From Protonemura montana (lineage: Eukaryota; Arthropoda; Insecta; Plecoptera; Nemouridae): a stretch of 64,000 nt of DNA. How positions within the stretch are numbered: position 1 is the first letter of the stretch; every line of letters begins with the position of its first letter. The position numbers and the translations under genes were made by a program. The notes beneath the pieces were generated by a model that ran no database searches, was not told where the DNA came from, and worked only from the letters and a program-made list of their open reading frames with translations. The stretch lies in NCBI GenBank assembly GCA_947568835.1, contig OX387606.1, forward strand, positions 3,658,001-3,722,000, written 5' to 3'. Shown piece by piece: positions 44,801 to 55,729 of the stretch.

Positions 44801-47545
44801 ACGCGCATGTTTCAGGGACTACGTGGACCCAGGAGATGGTATGGTGCATAGCCAATGATCTGGACTTTGTTGGCGCCGAGTGTTACCTGCTTGAGCGCTT
44901 CCCCTTTCTCGAGTAAGTAACTAGCCGGCCTACGGCTATGAATCTGGAGACAGATGAAAGGTCTAGTTGACGACGCCGGGTATAATGCAGAAAATATCTG
45001 GAATTTACGGGCGAGAGGACGCCAGGACGTTGAAACAGTAAAATGTACGCTTATTAGATCAGGACCTTCCTGGAGTTATTCGTTGGATTGGATGACGTGG
45101 TGCGTGACCTGCAATGCTCCAAGATTATAAGCTGGGTATTCCGATACGCCATGCTCTTTAGGACATGGAAGGGTCAATAGCTACTTTTAGAGAAGAAATC
45201 CCGAAATTCATATTATTATTATTGTTATGTACAGCATTGTTTCGTGCCCAAATACACGCTATAGCGCGAGCAGGCATCTAGTCCTTGATCATTAAGTCCT
45301 CGAGATCAGCGATTTATATTTCTTAAATGTCATTATGTATATTTTAAATGAAGAAAGCCTAGGTACGGACGGCCAGGGTTTATCCTTATCAGACCAGACA
45401 AAGAAATAGTTTCAAGCTTCAAAAGCCAATTTGACATTAAAATGGATCTATTTCTACTGAATGACTATTTTACAATGTGCTTCCAATAGAGATTAAAGTT
45501 AAGGATCACAATAACTTACTGCGTTTTGCCTAATTGACAATTTTTTGCACGCAATCTACGAGTTTTTTAAGCGCAAAATCAAGTGTACATTGGCATTCCT
45601 GAAAGCACATCGTGTTATTAATATCCTTGTTATTATTATTGATTGTTGCAGTTACAGTTTGCTGTTCGACTATTCTGATGTGGTAGAAAACTCGTCCGAA
45701 ATGAACTTACCTGACTACTTGACGGACTCGTTCCGTTTTGCTGACCAGCTAAAATCTCCGCGGTACCTCAAGTCACATCTTCCCTGGGACCTGTTGCCCG
45801 TAGAAATACGGGACGGCGTCAAACAGCCAAAGGTATAGCTTGCAACTCCTTATTTAGTGCCAACCGAACGGTTTGGCGTGTTGGAAACACCGGTTCTCAT
45901 GAGATCACCGAAGTTAAGGAACACTGCGCTGTGTCGGGTATTGGACGGGTGACCACCATACCCATTGACCAGTTCTGTTCGGGAGAGAGGTTGGAGGGAT
46001 GAAATTTGGTACAGCAACTTCACTCGCCTTGCTTATCAACCTCTCGACAGCATGGATTTGTGGAGGAATCCTGCTGTTCGCGTTGTACCGTCCTTTGGAA
46101 GGGACGTTAAGTCGGTGGTCCCCTTGGTGCTCTTCGACAGGAGTAGGCTGCGTACCGGCACTGGGTTTCATCTCCTCCCTTTTAGGCTAGGTTAGCTTCA
46201 TCATCATCCTCATAACCATCCACTCATTCACCGACGCTATTAGACCAGTGCCGCACGGCCAGATGTCAAAACAGTGCGACGTTTAACACCACTAATCAAT
46301 CAATCAATTAAGAAAAACTATTTGAAATGGGTTTTGAATGCTAAGTAAAGGACAACTAAATTTCCCAATCAATCAATTATTTAGTACCGAACTAAAATCC
46401 AGACCGAAATGGTTGACTGAAGGTGTTGTCAAAACAAGCAATCACATCAACCCAAAATGAGTCTCTTGACCAACTCTCCGCAGATCGTGTACGTGGCACG
46501 TAACGCAAAGGACACATGCATCTCCTACTATCACCACTGCGTCCTTCTCGAGGGGTATAACGGCACGTTCGAACAGTTCGCCACGCTCTTCCTGGCTGAT
46601 AAGCGTGAGTGAACTTACGCCCCTTGCCCTTTTCAGATGCATCTGTCACAATGCTTTGAAACCAATCAAAATTTATAAAAATGTTAATTTTTTTTTCCCA
46701 CGAGTTCCCAATATTTTTGTGCAAAACGTTTGTAAAATGAAACTGTTTGGAGGTGATTGATTAGTTCCTATCTCTTTCCATTTTCTTTTCATTCGTATTT
46801 TTGCGACAATTTTTAATTTCATTTCATAGTGAACATTTTATAATTTACTGTAGATTTTACCAAAATTAATTTGATTAAAATAGTTGAAAATTGTTTTAAG
46901 AGATTCGTTGTGTCAGAATAGTTCTTACCTCTACTTTTTCATGTATTCATATGTAATTTACCACCAACAAGTCAAAGCGCCGAAAGTGTAAGCAGGTATG
47001 CTTCTGAAATTGCATAAGTGATCTCAATTGTGTTAAAGTATATTCCGTCGTTTCCGCCAGTGACCTACGCACCATTCTGGTCGCACGTTCTGAGCTACTG
47101 GAGGAGACGTCACTGCGGCAACATCCTCTTTGTCAAGTTTACTGACATGAAAAAGGTACATAAACTCAATAGTCTGTGGACTTTTCATTCGTTTCTGCGC
47201 GGAATTTTCCTCTGCTATAGCACGGCATGTGACTGAATCTTTCTGTTACAGGATCTAGCTGGCGTGATTCGCAAAACAGCCGACTTCCTGGGCAAGACGC
47301 TGTCAGAGGAGCAGGTGACTCGTCTGGAACAACATCTGAGTTTCGCGTCGATGTCCAAGAACCCCTCGGTCAACTACGAGGTGTTGGTAAATAACGTCAA
47401 GAAAAGCATATTCATCGGCGCAGATGGCACTTTTATGCGCAAAGGGCAGGTCGGCGAATGGAAGGCAGTGATGAGCGCGGACATGATCGACAAGTTCGAC
47501 GCGTGGACTGCCCAAAATTTGCAAGGCACTGGATTGGAGCTGTAG
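41884..47545 (+). CDS. Cytosolic sulfotransferase B, six exons, tandem paralogue of A
   Basis: Same enzyme class and layout as gene A: exons 41884-42148, 44816-44912, 45652-45832, 46484-46604, 47061-47155 and 47252-47545; 350 residues. Exon lengths and phases are identical to A. Motifs: PKAG-TTWTQE for the 5'-phosphosulfate loop, KSHLPW with the catalytic His, VARNAKDTCISYYH, and RKGQVGEWK. Differences from A cluster in exons 2 to 5; exon 6 is almost identical for its first 115 bp. Introns 1 and 3 each carry a 5S-type SINE, and intron 2 a LINE remnant. Poly(A) signals AATAAA occur at 47663 and 47693. All key residues are kept, so the gene is probably functional. Confidence 0.93.
42500..42630 (+). 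mobile_element. Probable LINE tail
   Basis: An AT-rich stretch with ATTATTATTATTATTG ends in a run of AATAAAAATAAAGAAAATAAAG, the kind of tail left by retrotransposons here. No coding remnant was recognised, so this is weak. Confidence 0.35.
43951..44275 (+). mobile_element. 5S-rRNA-headed SINE, copy 2
   Basis: The head (43951-44045) follows 5S rRNA: GAGATCACCGAAGTTAAG, then GTATTGGATGGGCGACC, which cover the 5S internal promoter boxes. The body has CAGCATGGATTTGTGGAGG and TTGTACCGTCCTT. It lies in intron 1 of sulfotransferase B. The usual tail (GTTAAACACCAC) is missing, so the 3' end is truncated or replaced. Confidence 0.85.
45360..45530 (+). mobile_element. LINE C-terminal remnant
   Basis: One frame reads FYNVLPIEIKVKDHNNLLRF, the pattern of the end of LINE ORF2 proteins. 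No tail or 5' part is present. It lies in intron 2 of sulfotransferase B. Confidence 0.5.
45871..46305 (+). mobile_element. 5S-rRNA-headed SINE, copy 3 (fullest)
   Basis: This copy has the 5S-like head (GTTTGGCGTGTTGGAAACAC, GATCACCGAAGTTAAG), the shared body, and the full tail with TCATTCACCGACGC and GACGTTTAACACCACT, ending in (AATC)n. It sits in intron 3 of sulfotransferase B, same orientation as the gene. It is the best reference copy in the window, at about 430 bp. Confidence 0.88.
46312..46370 (+). repeat. Second copy of the repeat at 30918-30980
   Basis: Words AAAACTATTTGAAATGGG, AATGCTAAGTAAAG and CAACTAAATTTCCCAAT match the inverted copy at 30918. It directly follows the (AATC)n tail of the SINE. 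Confidence 0.55.
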
Positions 47546-48225
47546 TCGAGGCACTGTACCTACATTGTGATTCACTGAAAAAACAACACACACACATATG
47601 GCTGTAAAATATACTGTAATAACATTTTTTAAGTGATCGGAATGTATTAATTTTTGTAACGAAATAAATTTGTTGTAAAATATGTTGATGAAAATAAAAT
47701 CATGAAGATATAAACATGCTAATTAATCTCCTTCCTTAATCGTTTACTATTTCCCCGCCCTTCGACACGATTTTCTACTTCAATGAAGAAAATTGTGATA
47801 ATTTTATTTTATAGTATTTTGATCATTTAGTGATTATCGCGAGTCTGGAGTTGTAATAGCAAAATATTCCAACAAGCGGTTATATTTCAAAGCCAATTAG
47901 ATCAGCAGTCAATCGTATCTCCTTTCAAGGAGGTTCTTAATTGTTTTTGCTATACTTTACCAGTTTTATATTAGTTTTCATCAGTTTTTATTCCGAAATC
48001 TCGCAACTGCCCCTGGAACGACCTTTCGCTTGTAATTGTACGTAAATTTATATTATTTCCTATCCAAATCCAACATAGTTATCCCCAAAAAGAGTAACTG
48101 TAGATAACCGTGTGTTTGTGCTCAGCAACGATGCATACAACAGTAATTTGATCGAACGTCGATCAAATAATTGCCATAGATTCGACCTGACAATTCCGAT
48201 CGCTGTCAGATCTGGAGCCAGCGCT
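47546..48225. other. Intergenic region between sulfotransferase B and the 11-exon gene
   Basis: It holds the sulfotransferase 3' UTR with two AATAAA signals, then AT-rich sequence and the promoter side of the next gene. Both genes are on the + strand. No further element recognised. Confidence 0.5.
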
Positions 48226-51200
48226 ATGGCCAATTTTCAAGGAGGTAAGCACTTTGGCGCCAAATCCACAAAACATTTTTATGCTGTGTTATGGACTGCT
48301 AGCGGGGACAGGTTCCATTAGGTATGTCCTCTTTTCCCCAGAACTCGAGGAGAAGATGGAAAGGTTCGAGCTGAACTTGAGGACTTTGAGCGAGGCAAAG
48401 AGAAAGTACTCTGTAGAGGGTCTCTTTGGATGGATAAGTTCGCCCCGATCGACAGCGGTACGTGTACAATTTAGGGGCAACTCTTCACTGAAAGCGTGCC
48501 ATGCTTCCACCAACTCATCACAAACCAGTATGAGGATATATATTCGCAAATTTCAAACTTTGAGTGATTTTATTGCAGGTAGAAGACTTTGATCCGTTCT
48601 GTAAGCGAGCAATCGAGGTAGATGAAGGACAAGAAAGCCAAAAGAATTACATCCAGACGCAAGAAGAGCAACGCCTCGAGACACACGAAGATTCAATCTG
48701 CGCCGAAGACCACGACGAACACACATACAACGTCCACGTCGCAGCACCCCAGGACGCCGAGGACACCGAGGACGCCGTCGACGATACGAAATATAACAAC
48801 CTCGTCTCAGTGTCAGAGACGTCGATGTTGACAACACAGGCGGTCGAGGAGGTGTCTCTCCCAAAGCCCACGACCAGGACCGAGGTGGCCATCCATGACA
48901 TCCTTTCAGGCATGATGGACACCGTCAAGCACCTCGCTGTGAGCAACAAGAAGATGCAAAGCGACCACCAGGAGAACGAGACGCTCCGTTTGGACCGGAA
49001 GCTGCGACGTCGGCAGTCTAGGGTATTGACGAAGATGCTGTCGGTGGACGCCGACGTCGATACGGCCATGGGGGAGTGCGCTCCGTCCACGCCCAAGGTA
49101 AGAAATCAACGAAAATCGAAAAAAATAGTTGCTTGGAGCATGAAAAAGATATTCGAAATGATAACTAGTTAGGACCTAAAGGCAATTATAAAAGCGGGTA
49201 GAGGTGAAACCTGGTGCCTCTTGTTTAGACGCTTGATGATGGAACGACGCCCTTGGTGCAGCCGCCGACGCTGCCGTTTGATGCCGAGTACCCGCGTGTG
49301 GAGGCCGACAGGAGCCTGATGAGGAAGCCGGCGCTAACCGACGCCATCCACGAGCACGTCGAAGGATCTAACCGGACCAAGCGCAAACGCACGCTCGGCC
49401 CGTTCACGCAAGTGAAGGTAACAACGCCCTCCCCCCTCCTCCTACTTCCTTTTCGATCCGAGAGATGTTTTGAGCGTCGAGGTAAAACGCTCTGGTGGGA
49501 AATTGAACTTTATTTTATATGGCGTGGTATTTTTGGTAGTGCATGAGTTATAGGCTGGAAGTTGACTTCCCACTCTTTGGCGCATGTTTAGCTGCTATGG
49601 TCGCAGCGACCCTTTGCCTCCAAGTCTAGACTATAAGATATCTGGAGCAAGGGAGGGCCAAATAGTGGTGCACACTCAAATAAATTCGCTAGGTTTCAGC
49701 GAGCGAATCGGAGGACACTACTTTCACGGAGAATTCCGCTGGTTCAAGCATTTACTACAAGGAGTACCGGCCGCCGAAGCTGCGACCCTATCCGCTGTTA
49801 AACCGCATAGTACGTTAACTTTATTATAGGGACTTGCTTCTCAGCGCTCTCTCAAAGAAGCAGAACGCACTGAAATGGTTCGCTTCTGAGGTGCTCTCCA
49901 TAGGAAGGTCTCCGGTAGGAGGTTTTCAGTGCGTATCAGTAGACTGGTCTCAAATTTGAATATCTGTCGTGGACATACACTATAATATCACAATGATAAT
50001 CGATGCTCGTACCAAAAAGGTAAAAAGATATTTAATATATTTTAAAAGAGTACTTACTAGTGAAGCATGGTAGATTGGAGTCCAGCCCACAGGTCAGAAC
50101 AGTCCATATTTTATTTGGGTTTTGAAGTGCGTCCAACAATCCAAGACGAATTTATGTGCGCTTTCCTGACCTACTTTCCTGCTTTTCTGTCCACAGGGCC
50201 GTCGCTTGTCGGACGAAGCCATCGGCCGGCACCGACGCATGCACAAGCGACGCTCAGCAGCGGCGCCGGCGGTGGTGTCTTCGCCAGACGAGTCGCCGCG
50301 CGCCGTCGTCGAGCTGTTTCTGAACCCTTGGGCCTCCGGGGGTGGCGGGGGTGGCAGTGCCGGCGGTGCGGACGCACACAGCAGTGGGTCAGACGAGAAA
50401 GCCGCGCCGAAGCCCGAGCCACGACGGAGGATGAGCGTGCGAGCTGAACCGTCGGCCGGAAGCGACGCCAAAAGGGGGGAGGAGCCGTCGACGGTCAAGG
50501 AGCAGTCCTCGCCCAGGTAGGCAAAGTGCCGAAACGGTGCTCGGTTGGGATTGAGGCGTACGACAACTAATTTTTGTTAATTCAAAGCATGAGCCCTGGC
50601 CATGTGCTTTCGGTTTAACAAGATGCCGGTACCAGCGTAGGTTTCAAAAAGTCTTAAGATGAAACAACTCAAAGCAAAGTATCCACCTTGCTTTGTATAG
50701 CATGTTTTATTTTCAGGTATTCTTCACCATGTTCGCCTTCAATAAATACCTCTTCTCATTTCTTCCCTTTGGTGGCTCCAGCATATGTCAATCCAAGGTC
50801 ACATTTTACTTTCATGTTCCCATCCATTGCTTCTATCTTCTTCATCATTCGGTCCATTTCTCATTGAAGAAACCCCAGTTTTTTCACAGTGCTACCAGCT
50901 TCCTTTTTCATAAACTCCATACTACCCATCAGCCCGTCACAATCGGCACAGAACCATTTAATGTTATCTTCAGATTTTATCATATCTGCTTCTTTCTTTG
51001 TAATATTTGCACACTTTATATGGAAAAGTTTCCCATAGATTTGGTCACATTTGATGACATTATCAGCTGATGACAGAACCTAGTTGCATAAGCCACTTCC
51101 GCAATTATCCCTATCCACCATATTGCACGGGAAATGCATTCTTGTTGCGTCAACTGATATTTCACTTCTATTGCACGATAATAATTCGAATCACCACATG

Positions 51201-54200
51201 CACACAATCCACTATATACTGCGTTATTTAAATACATAATTACATTTTCACACTCTTCTTACAACGCTTCAACATCGCGAACTTTGTAATTGAATCGGAG
51301 CGATTTAAGTGCACCCCTCTACCAGTTGGCCATCTTTTGTATTGTAAATGTGAATGAAAATGTGGAACCTATGACAACATGCATTGTGGAGTGGATTACC
51401 TTGCTGCTATACCTACGCTCCGACTGCCGTAAGGGAGGTGTCGCCGCGGGTGCCGATCCACCGCCGACCGAAGCCGTTGCCCACGGCGACGCCCGCCGAT
51501 GCAGCGCCCCCGGTCAGGCAACGCATCAGTTGGCGCTCCGACGTCGTCGTCCGCCCGAAGGCAGCTGCTGCTGCAACAACATCTCTTACTGACGAGCCCA
51601 CCCCCGCCGACGCAGATGGCGTAGTGGCACTGGCCCGCAGGCCGCGGGTTCCACGACGCAAGACTGCTAAGCCCGTGGTGGCCGATGAGACGGTGGAGCG
51701 GGTGGTGGAGCTGGAGCTTGCTGAACCAGAGGTGAGGGCCATGTCTTAGGGCCATGTCATTGGGCGCTAACAGTAAGGTCATGCAGAACGCATCGGAGAT
51801 CTGAGGTGGTTAGAGACCAATAAAGCGGGTATGAAACCAAGCTGGAGCGATTCCCGAGCGCTGTCCATGTCTCAGCCCGTGCCCGACACCGCGCCAACGA
51901 CGGCGTCAGTGCAGCGTGGTCGAGGTCAGCGCACGCGCGAGCGACAGCAGCGCTGGCAGCAGCGTCAAGACGACATGGCGGCACGTGCGATCGCTGACGA
52001 GGTGACCGCGAGTGTGCGTGCCCAACGCCAGTGGCTGCGCGCGCAGGAGGAGCTGGGTGGCGAGGAGGCCATCCTCACGCGCAGCTACGAGCTGCCCACC
52101 GTGTCGTCGGTGATGAAGCGCGTGGTCAAGAGCTACATGCCCGCCGTTGGGCTGACTGGTATACCGTTTGTGGTGGGCACCTCCACGTCGCCTACTCACC
52201 ACTGTGGACTCAAGCTACAGGCCGAGCTGCGCAAGTTCAAGCTTAAGCTGCCCAACAAGCTTGAACACAACAGCTCGGGTGAGCATGCTTTGTCTTGCGG
52301 TTTAGTTCTTACTGTGGTTATATACCAATTCAGTTGCGTCTGCGGAATTAAATCCTACCGCTTCCTCAGGAGCATCTTCCTATGGTCTTACCACTGTCCA
52401 ATGAGCGGAGCAAAGTATCTAGCAAAATATCATGCTCTCATGGGTCATGGATAATCTTAAGGACCATGAAAACTCGTGTGTTTAAAGCAAGATATATGAT
52501 AACATTTTCAGAAGAACATATTACAAATATGAAAATGTATGGCTTGCACCAAAGAAATCATCAATAAAAAGGGTATTCCACCGATCAATCAATACCCTTG
52601 CACGATTCCAGAAATTTGCTTGTGGGAGGAACAAAACAATTGATGAAAACCCCCAAAGTGTTATGGTCCAACGGTTACAGCGTTGACAACGTGCACCGAG
52701 AGCGAGTTGACAGCTTCGCGCTGGTGCCCGGCGGCGGCGAACGCAGGCCGGTGTCTGTCGAGCCATACAACGCTTGGTACACAGCGCCCAGAGGACCGCT
52801 GGGGCGACGCGTGCACGGAACCCAATTGCACGTGCTGCGTGCGCAAGACACAGCCCGCTGACAAGGTGACTGCCTCACACGATAATATTCTGCAAGTACT
52901 CTCACTTAGACTCCCTCTCCGGGTACTGTACCTACTGCAGTGTGTTTGACATATGAAGTAGCAGAGACTACTCCAATTCTGAAGTTGTATACGTTAGCTG
53001 CTTTTTGTGGTAGAGGAATGAATCATAACTACATCCATCCTTCCGTTAAAAATCTTTCAGTTTAACATCCTTCATTGCCAAATAAATGTATTGTTTGAAT
53101 GTATAAATGTGCAGAGATGTATAACAAAGTATAACAAAGCAAGTCAATAAACACTGTGTATCGTGAGGTCCCATGCTTGTGTTAGGTCCTGCACCAGTAC
53201 GTGGGTAGCAGCATGGAGATGACTGTGTCACCGAGCAGCAGCCGCCTAACCGGCTCGCGACTCGACTTGAGTGCCGCAAAGGCGTCGGCTGCTGCCCTGC
53301 CGATTGCGGGGTCGTTGAGTAACACGGCGTCGATGCTGTCCAAGACAGACCTCCACGGCGAGTCGCTGCAGACGTTGAAGGTCAAGATTGGTGGTCTCAA
53401 GGAGTGTCTCTTAAGGTTGCAAGAAAGATTCACTCGGCTGCATGCGTGAGTCGTTGTTTGTCTTCTGTTGCCATTCCCTGTAGACTCGAGTGGAAGGGGT
53501 GGTTTGGTAACTAGCAGAGCAAGTATGTATGCAAGAAGTTTGCAAGCATTCGAGAGACTGGTACTACATGTGTATATTTGATGGAAACGTTACTATCCCG
53601 CGCATTGCAATCGTTCGCAATTTAAATAAGATTTCACATACACTCTTCAGGGTTTTAATCTTCAAGTGAGGTTAGTTGACTAAACCGCTGAGTGTATAAA
53701 TTAATTATCACCTATAAACACGCTAGGAGTGACTAGCATACAAACATTTGTATGCTAACGGGGCACAAGGCTTGGGTGGTTTCGTGGATAAACAAGCACT
53801 TATTTGGTTTTGGTTGCTTGTTTACGACAATGGTTCTAAAATATGATACGTGAAGAGATCTGGTGAATTACCTGTAATTATTACACGTATGATTTTTAAA
53901 GTAAGTAACGATTTAAAGAAAAGGCTGACAAAGCTTCACAAGCGCAAGGTATAAGGAAGATGTACGACTTGCATAATACAATATAAGCAAGGACTTCATC
54001 ATTGCATCTAGATTGGGCAAAACATGGGCAACTATTCCCATTTCCCAATTACTAATTTACTGTGGGTTTTAGCTTTCCGCAGTAACGGAAAGTTGCGGTG
54101 TGTCTATATAATCTACAGAATCATCCAAATAAACAAATAACCTAGCAGGAAGGTGAAGTGCTATTGAAAATAATTTATTCATTTTCAATCATTCTTACAA

Positions 54201-55152
54201 ATGATTATTTCACGATAAGTGGTAAGGTGGTATAATTAGTAATATTAACTAATGATGACGAGTTTGGTTGCAGAATGCGCACCGATTCCACCTTGGACCT
54301 GACTGAAAAGCAGATTGCTGATCTAGACAGGAAGATAGAAAATAAGGAGCAGGAGATCAACGTGGTGCTGGCGCTCATGAGAGAGGTAACCAGGGTCAGC
54401 CTAGTGTCAAGCCAGATCAACGTCAGCAATCAGAAATCGCTCAGCTAGGTTCGACAAACCCATTCTCGGCAGCGACTAACTGGATTATCTTTCTTCAAAC
54501 ATTTAATGTCTGTCTGCTGAATTAACTTTTAAAAGAAGAAGATTTCCAGTATTTCCAGCATTTCCAGTAGGGAGCTTAACCAGCAAGCAGATCGGGAGGT
54601 CCCGGGTTCGTATCCTGGCTCGGTTGCACATTTTTCCAGTCTAGCTTCCTTTCCAACTCCATGTTTGTTTATAAACCACTTAGGATCTTTACAACCAGCA
54701 AGTAATACAACTGCGTTGCAATATGTTTGAGCTCCAATAAGATTATTGAGAAACCACAATACCTTGGTGAAATTGTATCAATCAAATACAACATGATGAG
54801 AAAGTCAGTGATCATTTCCATATCATCAGTAGCCGTGGTCCTGAAACACTTCTAACCCAAATAAAATGCCTTCGAATAAGGTTTGATCTAGCACCACCAA
54901 GCACTTGCATGCTGGTGACTCATCATTAGATATGCTTCCTGGGCCCAGTTATGCAACAGTTTTGGCACGGTTCCAAACACAAGAATGGAAATTCCCCAAT
55001 ACGAGATATGTAAGTACAATAATTGGTTACAGATCTTCACGCTGAGCCGCAGCCAAAAGGCGAGCGTCGTCAGCGTGGCCGAGTCAACAAGAAGTCGGAG
55101 ATCGCGCCGCACCTTTGGCGGTGGAGGCGGACTCGCGCTGCAGAGGAAGTGA
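48226..55152 (+). CDS. Unrecognised 846-residue coiled-coil protein, 11 exons
   Basis: Exons: 48226-48244, 48342-48457, 48579-49097, 49229-49417, 50197-50516, 51434-51731, 51876-52278, 52681-52865, 53186-53445, 54274-54385, 55033-55152. All ten joins are in phase and the total is 847 codons, so the model is solid even though I do not recognise the family. Seen: an acidic N-terminal half, a basic patch (RKLRRRQSR), an Arg/Gly/Ser/Pro-rich middle, a block IPFVVGTSTSPTHHCGLKLQ that looks conserved, a Cys cluster (CTEPNCTCC) in exon 8, two helical segments (LQTLKVKIGGLKECLLRLQE and EKQIADLDRKIENKEQEINV), and an Arg-rich tail. No signal peptide or membrane segment. The style resembles centrosomal or spindle coiled-coil proteins such as SPICE1, but that is a guess. 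Confidence 0.85.
53597..53637 (+). repeat. Second copy of the repeat at 35440-35480
   Basis: CCCGCGCATTGCAATCGTTC and AATTTAAATAAGATTTCA match the copy at 35440. The hairpin that precedes the other copy is absent here. Confidence 0.7.
54569..54630 (+). repeat. tRNA-like SINE head fragment
   Basis: GGGTTCGTATCCTGG at 54604-54618 fits a pol III B box in a T-arm-like context, preceded by GCTTAACCAGCAAGCAG. It resembles the inverted tRNA-like sequence at 63325. It lies in an intron of the 11-exon gene and cannot fold as a full tRNA. Confidence 0.45.
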
Positions 55153-55729
55153 GCCCCGCCAGCGCGCCAGTGTACACTCCAAATTTTTATGCAATGGCCG
55201 ATGGGTTCACAGGAGTAAAGTTGATTTTTACATGAGAATTACAAGAAAAAGGATTGTCGTTTGATTGGTTTGTTGGAAAACGTTGTAATAGCTGGTACGG
55301 TACACGGGGAAATGATTGTTCTGGCCCTAAATAAGTGTACAGCATTTTAGTGCTCTGTATTAGTCTAGTATTTTGGTACTAGAATTCGTTACATTGTCTT
55401 AAACACAGTACCTATGTTTAACCAAATTCAATTATAATTCATCCTTTTTATAAGTCTTAAAAGTAGTACCATGGATTTAAGAGCTTATGGCCATAGGCTC
55501 TTTTACCGATGGTAGAACATAGCTTAGTGACACATCTGATACACCTTTTTATGTAGCCTAAAATGTTCTGCTGTATTTTTCATTCAACTTTATATATTTC
55601 TATGCAGTGGTCACAAAACCCATTTACCAGCTGGTTCAATGCAAGAACACTTGAAATATTGTTGCATTGATAGCTAGTTGAATTGTGTGTCGTCTCAGCT
55701 GTGTGACTGGATCAATGCTTGCCGGCTTC
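55153..55729. other. Convergent 3' intergenic region
   Basis: It separates the stop codons of the 11-exon gene (+) and GPALPP1 (-), 577 bp apart. AT-rich, with no exon or mobile element recognised; it should hold both 3' UTRs. Confidence 0.5.

Noticed and set aside
44601-44858. Open frame of 85 codons before exon 2 of sulfotransferase B
   Set aside because: It overlaps exon 2 in a different frame and resembles no known protein; the homologous intron of gene A has nothing similar.
50166-50516. Overlapping minus-strand open frames in the GC-rich exon (for example 50094-50498)
   Set aside because: They are complements of exon 5 of the 11-exon gene. The + strand frame has correct splice sites and phase.
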